From positions 103,505 to 167,504 of the forward strand of contig NZ_JADWPD010000027.1 in the NCBI RefSeq assembly GCF_017308975.1: a stretch of DNA of 64,000 nt, written 5' to 3'. The position numbers and the translations under genes were made by a program. Under the pieces are notes generated by a model. It was not told the origin of the DNA. It ran no database searches and was given only the letters and a program-made list of their open reading frames with translations. This document shows, in pieces, positions 36,526 through 44,461 of the stretch; the stretch's first letter is position 1, and each line of letters begins with the position of its first letter. The stretch comes from Amycolatopsis sp. MtRt-6. GTDB taxonomy: Bacteria; Actinomycetota; Actinomycetes; Mycobacteriales; Pseudonocardiaceae.

Positions 36526-36960
36526 ATGACGCTGGAACTCGCCGGCGGACCCGATTTCGCCGCGCAGGCACCGAAAACCGCCCGCTGGACCCGGCAGTAC
36601 ACCGCCGGCGCGGTCACCTTCGGCTGCCCCGCCCGCACGTCGGAGCGCACTCCGCGGGTGTGGAGCGGACGCGGTCTCGGCCTGCCCGAGGCCGAACTGA
36701 CGGGCTTCGCCGCGCAACTGCGTCGCGTCATGAAGCACGAGGCCTACTGGCTCGCCCGAGACCCTGAAGCGGGTGACGCGGCGATCTGGTCACCCGGCCG
36801 CTACGACGACGAAGACGGCTTCGTCTACTTCGCCGGCCCTTGCACCCACGGCGGCCCGTGGCCTGGTTACCGGCCGGCGCGGACATTCACCATCGCGCTC
36901 CCCCACGTCCGCGGCCTGCGGATCCGGGTGGCGGCGTACCTGGCTCCCCGAAACGGATGA
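36526..36960 (+). CDS. hypothetical protein
   Basis: 144 aa, no family recognised. Rich in aromatic and charged residues (ARWTRQYTAGAVTFGCPART, HEAYWLARDPEAGDAAIWSPGRYDDEDGF), ending in beta-strands (ARTFTIALPHVRGLRIRVAAYLAP). No signal peptide or membrane segment. Nothing like a ribosome-binding site precedes the ATG, so a leaderless start is possible. It overlaps the next gene's ATG (ATGA) and is divergent from the aldehyde dehydrogenase. Confidence 0.6.
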   Translation: MTLELAGGPDFAAQAPKTARWTRQYTAGAVTFGCPARTSERTPRVWSGRGLGLPEAELTGFAAQLRRVMKHEAYWLARDPEAGDAAIWSPGRYDDEDGFVYFAGPCTHGGPWPGYRPARTFTIALPHVRGLRIRVAAYLAPRNG

Positions 36961-37400
36961 ACCCGGCACGGGCCGGCGCCGTTGCCGCCGTGGTCAGCGG
37001 TATACCGTCGACCGTACACGCGCTCCTCACCGGCGGTGACGTCCTGGCCGCCACCCGCGCGGCGGGCACCCTGCTGCCGGGACGGCGCCACCGGCCCGGC
37101 GTCGCCGCCGGGCTGATCGCGCACCTCGTCGTCTCCGCCGCGTGGACCGGCGTGCTCGCCGCGGTCTCTCGGCGCCACCGGCTCGGCGCCGGCGGCGGCG
37201 CGGTCGCCGGGCTGGCCATCGCGGCGCTGGACCTCGGGATCGCGGCCCGCGCGTACCCCGCCGTACGGGCGTTGCCGCGCGGGCCGCAGATCCTGGACCA
37301 CCTGGTGTTCGGCGCCGTCACCGGCGTGCTGCTCGACCGTCCACATCAGACGGATCAGCGCACGACCTCGACGACGTCACCGGGGTGCAGCGAGTTGTAG
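36957..37400 (+). CDS. small integral membrane protein
   Basis: 147 aa. Four hydrophobic stretches are visible (AVAAVVSGIPSTVHALL, GVAAGLIAHLVVSAAWTGVLAA, AVAGLAIAALDLGIAAR, ILDHLVFGAVTGVLL). No family assigned. It is translated with the preceding gene through an ATGA overlap. The last 15 codons overlap the 3' end of the convergent L,D-transpeptidase by 46 bp, so the last residues are probably not conserved. Confidence 0.6.
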   Translation: MNPARAGAVAAVVSGIPSTVHALLTGGDVLAATRAAGTLLPGRRHRPGVAAGLIAHLVVSAAWTGVLAAVSRRHRLGAGGGAVAGLAIAALDLGIAARAYPAVRALPRGPQILDHLVFGAVTGVLLDRPHQTDQRTTSTTSPGCSEL

Positions 37401-37792
37401 AACTTCACCGCGGCGGCGCGCGAAAGGTGCACGCACCCGTGGGACTTGACCTTCAGGCTGCCCTGGTGGAACGCGACTCCGGTGGTGGTGAAGAACACCG
37501 AGTACGGCATCGGCCCGTTGTACTGCTTGCTGTAGTGGTCGATGTCCTTGTACTGCACGTGGAACTTGCCCAGCGGAGTCGGGTACTTCGCCATCCCCAC
37601 GGTGATCGGGACGCCGCCGTAGGTGACGTTCCCGGCGCCGTCGGTCAGCCACGCGGTATTCGAACTGCGCTGGACGCAGGCCTTCGCTTCGGCACTGCAC
37701 GGCGTGCCCGCCGCCTCGGCCGTTCCCGCGAACGCCACGGTCCCCGCCATCGCGGCGACCCCGCCCAGAAGTGCGATCATCCTCCGGTTCAT
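37355..37792 (-). CDS. secreted L,D-transpeptidase (YkuD)
   Basis: 145 aa with a signal peptide (MNRRMIALLGGVAAMAGTV, cleavage near GTAEAAG). The YkuD catalytic motif is GVAFHQGSLKVKSHGCVHLS, with nucleophile Cys in SHGCVHLS and the assisting His upstream, followed by VKFYNSLHPGDVVEVV. It is a minimal enzyme without Ig or lipobox domains, which should make 3-3 crosslinks in peptidoglycan or attach proteins. It faces the membrane-protein gene tail to tail. Confidence 0.87.
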   Translation of the reverse strand: MNRRMIALLGGVAAMAGTVAFAGTAEAAGTPCSAEAKACVQRSSNTAWLTDGAGNVTYGGVPITVGMAKYPTPLGKFHVQYKDIDHYSKQYNGPMPYSVFFTTTGVAFHQGSLKVKSHGCVHLSRAAAVKFYNSLHPGDVVEVVR

Positions 37793-37870
37793 CGTGTGCC
37801 TCCCGTTGTCGTTCGGCTACACAAAGAGAATGCCCACTCGGGCGATCTTCGAACCCGGGGAACCGGCGAA

Positions 37871-38776
37871 TCAGTTCTGCGGCTGCGAAAGCCCCAGGAA
37901 CTCGGCCTGTTCGCGGTCGTAGCGGCGGGTCAGGCCGTTGCCGTAGCGGTCCCACCAGTTCTGCGTGTGCCCGCCCTGGGTGGTCGTCGTGCCGCCGTAG
38001 ACCTGGCGGTCGTATTCGATGCGGGCGTCCCGGAACTCCTGCTGGAACTGCTCCGGCGTCAGCCCCTGGACGTGCTGGACGGCCGCGTCGCTCAGCGTGC
38101 GCGAGCTCCGCACGATGTCCTCGCCCGCCATGTGGTTGAGGATCGCGCGAACGCCGCCGGCCCCGCGCATGTGGGCGCCGGACATGATCGCCGCCTGCGT
38201 GCCGGGATCGGTGAAGTTGAGCGCGCCCGCCGTGCGCGCGTTCGCGGTCATCAGGTCGGCGACGACCGCGCGTTCCTCGGCGCTGCCGATGCCGTACTGC
38301 TCGCGCGCGGCGATGATCCGGTCGTAGCCGTTGTGCATGTTCTGCCGGAAACCGTAGGCCTCGGGCACCCCGCCCTGCTCCCCGGTCGCGCCTTCGGACC
38401 GCATGATCGAGTCGACGACGCGGGGGTCGAGCTGCTGCGGCGCGGCGGCCGCGGCGGCACCCCCGCCCTGCCCACCGCCGCCATAGGCCTGGGCGACGTC
38501 GGAGTCGGCGGCGCGGTAGCCGTCCGCGGCCGTCTGGACGTTCTGGTTCACGTTCACCAGCAGGCGCAGGAGTTTCTGCAGCGCGCTGCCGAGCGTCGTG
38601 TGCAGGGCGGCGTTCGCGGCCGCGACCCCGCTGCCGATCCCGGCGAACGACAACGCGTCCAGCACCAGGCCTTCCAGGTCGCGCGTGGCCGACAGGAAGG
38701 ACGACCCGACGTCTTCGACCGTCCTGACGACCGTTCCCATCTCGGCCGTTTCGGCGCGGTAGGCCCCGGCACTCAT
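37871..38776 (-). CDS. WXG100-like protein with possible peptidoglycan-active C-terminal domain
   Basis: 301 aa. Residues 1-95 are helical without a signal peptide (MSAGAYRAETAEMGTVVRTVEDV, VNVNQNVQTAADGYRAADSDVA), like type VII secretion substrates. Residues 97-112 are a Gly/Ala linker. The remainder (DPRVVDSIMRSEGATGEQGG to REQAEFLGL) is globular, and its SEG near the start and WWDRYGNGLTRRYDREQAEFLG at the end weakly recall lysozyme or GH108-like proteins. The enzymatic assignment is tentative. It could belong with the WXG operon at 17.4-19.8 kb. Confidence 0.5.
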   Translation of the reverse strand: MSAGAYRAETAEMGTVVRTVEDVGSSFLSATRDLEGLVLDALSFAGIGSGVAAANAALHTTLGSALQKLLRLLVNVNQNVQTAADGYRAADSDVAQAYGGGGQGGGAAAAAAPQQLDPRVVDSIMRSEGATGEQGGVPEAYGFRQNMHNGYDRIIAAREQYGIGSAEERAVVADLMTANARTAGALNFTDPGTQAAIMSGAHMRGAGGVRAILNHMAGEDIVRSSRTLSDAAVQHVQGLTPEQFQQEFRDARIEYDRQVYGGTTTTQGGHTQNWWDRYGNGLTRRYDREQAEFLGLSQPQN

Positions 38777-38898
38777 GGTCTGCTCCCTCCGGACACCGGC
38801 TGTGCGCGTCGAGAATCCCCCGCCGCGACGGCCGGGCCCACGGCCGAATTACCCACTGGTCGCGGCAGGACTGCCCACAACGGCGCTAAGGTCGGGAG

Positions 38899-39204
38899 AT
38901 GAGCAAACCCGACGGCGACCCGAACGTGGTCGAGGGCGAGATCGTCGACGACACTCCCACCGCGGCACTGGCGATCCCGTCGCCGCCGCTGCCGGAAGCC
39001 GACTACAGCGAAGGTGGCGTGCCCAGCTTCGACTTCGTCCGCGACAAGATCGAGAACCGCTACACGACGTCGCTCGGCGCGACCGAGGTCGCCGGCCTCG
39101 GCACCGAGAACACGGCCGAGGCCCTCGACAAGAAGATCGCCGACCGCGACCAGGCGGCCAAGGACCGGCTGGCCGAGATCCGCCGCTCGATGCGCGGCGA
39201 GTGA
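38899..39204 (+). CDS. hypothetical acidic protein
   Basis: 101 aa. The N-terminal third is acidic and probably disordered (DPNVVEGEIVDDTPTAAL). The middle SFDFVRDKIENRYTTSLGATEVAG is followed by a charged helix ALDKKIADRDQAAKDRLAEIRRSM. No family recognised; no signal or membrane segment. Divergent from the WXG-like gene with 122 bp between, so it may relate to secretion, but that is only position. Confidence 0.55.
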   Translation: MSKPDGDPNVVEGEIVDDTPTAALAIPSPPLPEADYSEGGVPSFDFVRDKIENRYTTSLGATEVAGLGTENTAEALDKKIADRDQAAKDRLAEIRRSMRGE

Positions 39205-39306
39205 GCCGGCGACGAACGAGCGCGCGACCGGAGAGCCCCCGCGCCGAGTGAGCCGCGGCCGGCGAGTCAGCGCCGCACCTCTCCCGCCGAGCGCGCTGCC
39301 GCGCCG

Positions 39307-39741
39307 TCACGTCCGGCGCGCGGGGCTCGTCCCGCACTCCGGTGCCCCGCTGCCGCGCAGGAAGTGCGCGGCCGCGTAACCGGTGCGCCCGGCGGCGTTG
39401 CCGCGCAGCCAGCGGTCGTCGCCGGATGCCGGTGTGCCGTGCGTCCAGCACTCCGCCTCGAACCTGCCGCCCTCCGCTATCCAGCCGACCCGTCGGCACG
39501 TGATGGCCGCGCAGGACCGGATGTTGAGGCCGCTCTTCCCTGTCCCGGCGACGACGTACGGTGTCGGCGCGGTGCGTGCGAGCGGGTCGCTGCCGCCCCC
39601 GGTGGGGTTCGGCGGCGACGTTCCGGATGAGCCGGCCGGGCCCGTTGCGAGGCCGCCGAGCAGCAGGAAGAGCAGGACGGCCGCGAAGGCGGTGGCGGCC
39701 AGCACCCGGACGAGCACACCCGGTCTCAGCACGACGAACAT
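39307..39741 (-). CDS. exported SH3-like domain protein
   Basis: 144 aa from the ATG at 39741 (aagga 5-6 nt upstream). A single N-terminal membrane segment (VRVLAATAFAAVLLFLLLGGLA) and a Ser/Pro/Gly linker lead to a bacterial SH3-like domain: GLNIRSCAAITCRRVGWIAEGGRFEAECWTHG, WLRGNAAGRTGYAAAHFL. Four cysteines could form disulfides outside the cell. It probably binds cell-wall material. The 297 bp upstream of it hold no other gene I can see. Confidence 0.65.
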   Translation of the reverse strand: MFVVLRPGVLVRVLAATAFAAVLLFLLLGGLATGPAGSSGTSPPNPTGGGSDPLARTAPTPYVVAGTGKSGLNIRSCAAITCRRVGWIAEGGRFEAECWTHGTPASGDDRWLRGNAAGRTGYAAAHFLRGSGAPECGTSPARRT

Positions 39742-40038
39742 GGCGGTTCCTTCCCCTCGCTGCCGTCCGCCGGGCCGGGTCCGGTGCTGCCGCAGTCGTT
39801 CACCTGCGTCGGGCCTGGCTCCGGCCTCGTCCTGCAAGTGACACTCCGGGATAGGCCGTTTTGCAATTCTCACGGAGAGATCCCAGAATGCTCTACCCGT
39901 TCGGCGCAACACGCCTTCGACCGGCCAAAACCCCAGCCGGAAGAGACGGTGGTGAGCGGAAGGAGTATGGTCGCGGCGCGATGGGAAACCCACGAACCGA
40001 GTTCCCATCCCCGACGGCCCACGCCAGAACGAGGTTCC

Positions 40039-40914
40039 ATGGCCCCCACGCAAGGACCGATCGTGCCGCGCCGCCGGATCGCGGACACGCTCCGGCGCCT
40101 GCGTGACAAGTCCGGCCGCACCCTCGAAGACGTCGCCGAGGCGCTGCTGATCTCGACTTCAAAACTGTCCCGGCTCGAGAACGCCCAAGGCAGCCCGCAG
40201 GCCAGGGACGTCCGCGACCTGATCCGCTTCTACCGCATCGAGAACACGCAGCTGGCCGAGCAGCTGATGCGCTGGGTGAAGGCGTCCGGGCGGCAGGGCT
40301 GGTGGACCGACTACTCGCAGACCACGGCGACCCCGGGGCTCGACGCCCACCTCGCGTACGAGTCCGAAGCGACGGTCGCGCGGATCTACACGATCCCGCT
40401 GCTGCCGGTGCTCCTGCAGACCCCCGACTACGCCCGCGCCCAGTACTCGACGCACGAGCCGTGGTGGTCGGCCGAGGAGGTCGATCGGCTCGTCGACCTG
40501 CGGGAGCACCGCAAGCATGTCCTCGCCGAACGTGAGGACATGGAGCCGCTGCGGCTGGTCGCGGTGACCCACGAGTCCGCCCTGCGGCAGTTCGTCGGCT
40601 CCCGCGAGATCATGCGCGCCCAGCTCGACCACCTGGTCGAACGATCCACCGCGCCGAACGTCGAGCTGCGCGTCTTCCCCTTCGCCCAGCCTCCGCTGTT
40701 CTCGATGAGCTGCATGTACGCCTACTTCGAGTTCGAGAACGAGCTCGACCGCGACATCGTGCACATCGAAACCCACGCCGGGTTCCGGCACATCGAGACC
40801 GCCAAGACGGTCGAGCACTACCGCGGCTACCACGACGCTCTCGTGGCCGCCTCGCTGGAGCCCGACGAAAGCCGCGCGCTGATCCGCGAAATCCAGACCG
40901 CGCAGTTCGGCTGA
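40039..40914 (+). CDS. XRE-family regulator, DUF5753 type
   Basis: 291 aa from the ATG at 40039 (gagg at 40031-40034). The N-terminal helix-turn-helix RRIADTLRRLRDKSGRTLEDVAEALLISTSKLSRLE is followed by the DUF5753 region: YESEATVARIYTIPLLPVLLQTPDYARAQ, LREHRKHVLA and VELRVFPFAQPP. In Streptomyces-like bacteria such regulators are usually paired with a DUF397 protein. Here the partner 29 bp downstream is a 2-oxoglutarate dioxygenase instead. Confidence 0.87.
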   Translation: MAPTQGPIVPRRRIADTLRRLRDKSGRTLEDVAEALLISTSKLSRLENAQGSPQARDVRDLIRFYRIENTQLAEQLMRWVKASGRQGWWTDYSQTTATPGLDAHLAYESEATVARIYTIPLLPVLLQTPDYARAQYSTHEPWWSAEEVDRLVDLREHRKHVLAEREDMEPLRLVAVTHESALRQFVGSREIMRAQLDHLVERSTAPNVELRVFPFAQPPLFSMSCMYAYFEFENELDRDIVHIETHAGFRHIETAKTVEHYRGYHDALVAASLEPDESRALIREIQTAQFG

Positions 40915-40943
40915 TCCCCTTCCCTTCACGTTGGGACCCACGC

Positions 40944-41648
40944 ATGGCTTTGGATTTTCCCGTTCCCGAAGAACTCCGGCTGCACCGGAAGCGGCTCGAC
41001 ACCGACGGCTACCTCGTCGTGTCCGACGACGAGCTGGGCCTGCCCGGCGCGCGCCTGCGCGAGCACCTCCTGCGCACCTACTTCACCCCGGACGTCCTCC
41101 GCTGCTACCCCGGCGACATCCCCGCCGACCGGGAGCGGGCCCGGGACGTCGTCGAATACCGGTGGGACGGCGAAACCCCAGCACTGACCGAGCACCCCGA
41201 GATCGCCATCGAGGACCGCGGCGGGCGACCCGAGCGGCGCGAGTACGCCCGCACCCCGGTGGCCCACGATCCGCTGTTCGCGGCCTGGATCCGCGCCGCG
41301 CTCGGCCTGCTGCCCGCACACCGCCGCCGGCCGCGGGGCACGTTCGGCGTCAACATCTTCCGCACCTTCACCAACGTCGTGACGCGGCCGCACGCCGACG
41401 GCGAGGAGTTCGTCTTCGTCTACGTCGTGGACCGCGATGGCACCGGCGCGGAGACGACGCTCTTCCGCCCGGACGCCCCGGACACCGCGGTCCACCGGCA
41501 GCGGCTGGAACCGGGGCAGCTCATCGTGTTCGAGGACGCCCGGTTCCTGCACACCGCCAGCCCGCTGATCGCCCCGTCCGGCGGCCGTGCCCGCCGCGAC
41601 GCCCTCGTGTGCACGGTGGACTACCCGCAGACCTACGGACTCGGCTGA
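40944..41648 (+). CDS. 2OG-Fe(II) dioxygenase (BsmA/amino-acid hydroxylase type)
   Basis: 234 aa. The iron ligands fit HxD...H: TRPHADGEEFVFVYVV (His and Asp) and DARFLHTASPLI (distal His), with a 2-oxoglutarate-binding Arg candidate in GGRARRDALVCTVDY. The pattern matches the 2OG-Fe_dioxy family (PF10014), whose studied members include free L-isoleucine and other amino-acid hydroxylases. The substrate is unknown. It is probably cotranscribed with the DUF5753 regulator and converges on the SnoaL-like gene. Confidence 0.8.
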   Translation: MALDFPVPEELRLHRKRLDTDGYLVVSDDELGLPGARLREHLLRTYFTPDVLRCYPGDIPADRERARDVVEYRWDGETPALTEHPEIAIEDRGGRPERREYARTPVAHDPLFAAWIRAALGLLPAHRRRPRGTFGVNIFRTFTNVVTRPHADGEEFVFVYVVDRDGTGAETTLFRPDAPDTAVHRQRLEPGQLIVFEDARFLHTASPLIAPSGGRARRDALVCTVDYPQTYGLG

Positions 41649-41651
41649 CGC

Positions 41652-42101
41652 TCAACCGAAGATCGCCACCGGATCGCCGGTGAACCAGGCGTTCTCGATG
41701 ACGACGCGGCGCATCACCCAGCGGTCGCCGTCGCGGACCAGGTCGACGTCGTAGCGGTTCTTCAGCAGCGCGTGCGTGCGGTGGTGCGGGCTCAGCAGGT
41801 GCTGGGCCTCGACCAGCGCGGTCAGGTGGGCCGTGTCGCCGTCGACCGTCACTCGCGGGTTGGTCACCTGGTGCGTGGTGTCGACGCGGCCGGTGAACAG
41901 CGCCAGGATCGTGTCCACGATCGCGTCCCGGCCGGTCAGCAGCGGCGGCGACGCGCCCCACCGCGCGGCCGCCGGCCGGAAGTCGACCTCGGCGTCGGCG
42001 GCGAACGACGACGCGAACAGCTCGCGGTCCTTGAGGTCCTGGCCGAGCGCGAAGCGGTACAGCGCGTCGACGATCTCCAGGCGGTCGTGCGGGTCCGGCA
42101 T
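41652..42101 (-). CDS. SnoaL-like (NTF2-fold) protein
   Basis: 149 aa. The SnoaL_4-like pattern is DRLEIVDALYRFALGQDLKDRELFASSFAADAEVDF, GRDAIVDTILALF, TTHQVTNPRVTVDGDTAHLTALVEAQHL and a C-terminal DRWVMRRVVIENAWFTGDP. Such proteins are small cone-shaped enzymes or binding proteins. It is divergent from the LysR regulator with a 112-bp shared promoter region, the classic arrangement for a LysR target. Confidence 0.8.
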   Translation of the reverse strand: MPDPHDRLEIVDALYRFALGQDLKDRELFASSFAADAEVDFRPAAARWGASPPLLTGRDAIVDTILALFTGRVDTTHQVTNPRVTVDGDTAHLTALVEAQHLLSPHHRTHALLKNRYDVDLVRDGDRWVMRRVVIENAWFTGDPVAIFG

Positions 42102-42213
42102 CGAGGCTCCCTTTCGAGGTGGCTTGTGTGCCCCAGCGTGCTGACGCCCGCGAAGCCGATCAACGCGCTTCTGTGCCACGATCGTTAAGCACAAGTTGAC
42201 GATGGGAGCCGGC

Positions 42214-43080
42214 ATGCCGGAGTGGCGGGAGCTCGAAACGTTCCTCACGCTGGCCGAGGAGCTGCACTTCGGCCACACGGCCGAGCGGCTGCACGTCTCC
42301 ACCGCGCAGGTCAGCCAGACGATCCGCAAGCTGGAACGGCGGATCGGCGTGCCCCTGTTCACCCGGACCAGCCGCCGCGTCGAGCTGACGCCGGTGGGAC
42401 GGCGGTTCCGCGCCGACCTGGAGCCGGCCTTCTCCGCGGTCGGGGCGGCGCTGGCCAAGGCGGTCGAGGCCGGCCGCGGGGTCACCGGCACGCTGCGCGT
42501 GGCGTTCGGCGACGCGGCGGGCGGGCAGCTGCTCGCCGGCGTGGCCGAGCGGTTCCGGCAGCGCGACCCCGGCTGCCGGGTCGAGTTCCGGGAGGTGCGC
42601 CCGGCCGAGGTCCTGCCCTGGCTGCGCGAAGGCGAGGTCGACGTCGTCCTGGCCGGGCTCCCGCTCGACGGCCCGGACCTCGTCACCGGCCCGGTCCTGG
42701 TGCGGGAGCTGCGGTTCCTCGCCGTCGCGGCCGCGCACCCGTTCGCCCGCCGGGACGCGGTGCCGGTCGCCGACCTGGCCCGGGTCACCGTGCTGCGCTG
42801 CTCGCTGCCGGACCCCTGGCTCGACGAACACGCCCCGGCCGCCGAGCCGCGGCCGCGCGCCGGCCTCCAGGAGCTGCTCACCCTGGCCGGCGCCGGCGAG
42901 GGCGTGCTGCCGGTCGGCGCCCACATCCGCCGCTACTACCCGCGGCCCGACGTCGCGTACGTGCCGCTCAGCGGCGCACCACTCCTCGAATGGGCGCTCG
43001 TGTGGCCGGCCGGCACGGCGTCCGCGCGGGTGCGCGCCTTCGCCGAGGCCGCGGCGGACCTCGTCCGCGAGCCCGCCTGA
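42214..43080 (+). CDS. LysR-family transcriptional regulator
   Basis: 288 aa from the ATG at 42214 (ggag 5 nt upstream; TTG and ATG further upstream are weaker). The N-terminal winged helix is ELETFLTLAEELHFGHTAERLHVSTAQVSQTIRKLERRIG. The effector domain begins near residue 90 (VTGTLRVAFGDAAGGQLL) and is of ordinary length. It probably controls the divergent SnoaL-like gene from the shared 112-bp region. It ends 3 bp before the convergent STAS gene. Confidence 0.9.
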   Translation: MPEWRELETFLTLAEELHFGHTAERLHVSTAQVSQTIRKLERRIGVPLFTRTSRRVELTPVGRRFRADLEPAFSAVGAALAKAVEAGRGVTGTLRVAFGDAAGGQLLAGVAERFRQRDPGCRVEFREVRPAEVLPWLREGEVDVVLAGLPLDGPDLVTGPVLVRELRFLAVAAAHPFARRDAVPVADLARVTVLRCSLPDPWLDEHAPAAEPRPRAGLQELLTLAGAGEGVLPVGAHIRRYYPRPDVAYVPLSGAPLLEWALVWPAGTASARVRAFAEAAADLVREPA

Positions 43081-43083
43081 CGC

Positions 43084-43461
43084 TCAGCAAGACAACCAGC
43101 GCACCTCGAGCGGCTGGTAGGCGACGATCGTCGCCAGGCGGTCCGGGAACACCGGCACGCGGTCGCCGAGCCGGGTGTGGCGGACCACCCGTTCCACGCC
43201 GGTGCCGGGCGGGGCGACCAGGCACCCCGGCAGGTCCCGGTCCCGGCAGCGCTCGAGCGCCTCGCACAGGCGACGGACGCCGCGTTCGGAGAGGAAGTCG
43301 AGCCGGCCGAGGTCGATCACGAGCAGCCGGGGCCACGGCAGCTCGCACAGCGCGGTCTCGAGGACCGTCGCCCAGCGCAGCACCGTCGCGATGCCCGGCT
43401 CGCCGCGCATCTCCACGACGAGCACGCCGGGCCGTTCCGAGGCGATGTCGTCGTCGCGCAT
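43084..43461 (-). CDS. STAS-domain protein
   Basis: 125 aa from the ATG at 43461 (gagg close upstream). A STAS core is seen: GVLVVEMRGEPGIATVLRW, ALCELPWPRLLVIDLGRLDFLSERGVRRLCEAL. The usual phospho-acceptor region FL-S-ER-G keeps a serine, but with ER in place of the common AG or PG, so regulation by phosphorylation is uncertain. It is distant from the partner-switching locus at 2-12 kb and has no kinase or phosphatase beside it. Confidence 0.75.
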   Translation of the reverse strand: MRDDDIASERPGVLVVEMRGEPGIATVLRWATVLETALCELPWPRLLVIDLGRLDFLSERGVRRLCEALERCRDRDLPGCLVAPPGTGVERVVRHTRLGDRVPVFPDRLATIVAYQPLEVRWLSC

Positions 43462-43624
43462 CGCGCCTCCTGGGAGCCATCCCGTCCCGGGCCCCATCGT
43501 CGCACGCCGGGCCGCCGGAGGCGATGGCCGGACGTCAGGCTTCCGTAACACCCGCGTGGAATCATCGGGGGTCCGGGGAAGTTGTAACGGGCGGTAGCAC
43601 CGCACGAGGAGAAGGAGTGACGCC

Positions 43625-44140
43625 GTGACCACGTCAACCGAAAGGGCCGTCCTGGCCGGCGGCTGCTTCTGGGGCATGCAGGAGCTGTTCCGCCGTCAGC
43701 CCGGGGTGATCTCGACCCGGGTCGGTTACAGCGGCGGCGACGTCCCCAACGCCACCTACCGCAACCACGGCACGCACGCCGAGGCCATCGAGGTGATCTA
43801 CGACCCGGCGCAGACGACGTTCCGCGACCTGCTCGAGTTCTTCTTCCAGGTGCACGACCCGACGACGAAGAACCGCCAGGGCAACGACATCGGCCTGAGC
43901 TACCGCTCGGCGATCTTCTTCGAGAACGACGAGCAGAAGCGGGTCGCCGAGGACACAATCGCCGACGTCGACGCGTCCGGGCTGTGGCCGGGCAAGGTCG
44001 TCACCGAGGTCGCCCCGGTGGGTGACTTCTGGGAGGCCGAGCCGGAGCACCAGGACTACCTCCAGCGCATCCCGAACGGGTACACGTGCCACTTCGTGCG
44101 CCCGGGCTGGAAGCTCCCGAAGCGCGAGAAGACCGCCTGA
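43625..44140 (+). CDS. msrA: peptide-methionine (S)-S-oxide reductase
   Basis: 171 aa from a GTG. MsrA motifs: AVLAGGCFWGMQELF with the nucleophilic Cys in GCFWG, STRVGYSGGDVPNATYRNHGTHAEA, FFQVHDPTTKNRQGNDIGLSYRSAIFF and the C-terminal FWEAEPEHQDYLQRIP. It reduces S-methionine sulfoxide in oxidised proteins. The start is supported by a gaaggag purine tract upstream. A perfect 17-bp terminator hairpin follows the stop. Confidence 0.95.
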   Translation: MTTSTERAVLAGGCFWGMQELFRRQPGVISTRVGYSGGDVPNATYRNHGTHAEAIEVIYDPAQTTFRDLLEFFFQVHDPTTKNRQGNDIGLSYRSAIFFENDEQKRVAEDTIADVDASGLWPGKVVTEVAPVGDFWEAEPEHQDYLQRIPNGYTCHFVRPGWKLPKREKTA

Positions 44141-44152
44141 CACCAGCACCAC

Positions 44153-44193
44153 CGAAGGGCCCCTTCGCCGATTCCCGGCGAAGGGGCCCTTCG
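44153..44193 (+). terminator. terminator after msrA
   Basis: Perfect 17-bp inverted repeat (44153-44169 with 44177-44193), 7-nt loop gattccc, 12 bases after the msrA stop. No T-run, as common for actinobacterial terminators. Confidence 0.85.
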
Positions 44194-44461
44194 TCGTCTC
44201 GGACGCAGTGAAGATCGCCCGAACGGCGGTGCTCCCAGCTCAGTCCTCATTGGACAGACAGCATCGCGAATCCCAATAGTGGCGAATGTCCTTTTTGGGA
44301 TGTATTGCGACATGCAGATAAGACCGTACGTTCGTCGCTTGTTCGCGAGGCTTCCACCCCGGATCCTGATTTCCGCTAAGCCGCACCATTTTCCCCGTCG
44401 TCCCCGTTCTCGGCCCGGCTCGACCCCGGGCCGGTTCGCCCTGCCCGGAGGAGAATCTTCG
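44194..44461. other. long upstream region of the M4 protease gene
   Basis: About 270 bp with locally lower G+C and no gene. It includes a 7-bp inverted repeat atcccaa/ttgggat (44270-44276 and 44295-44301, 18-nt loop), probably part of the promoter or 5' leader of the protease. Confidence 0.45.
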
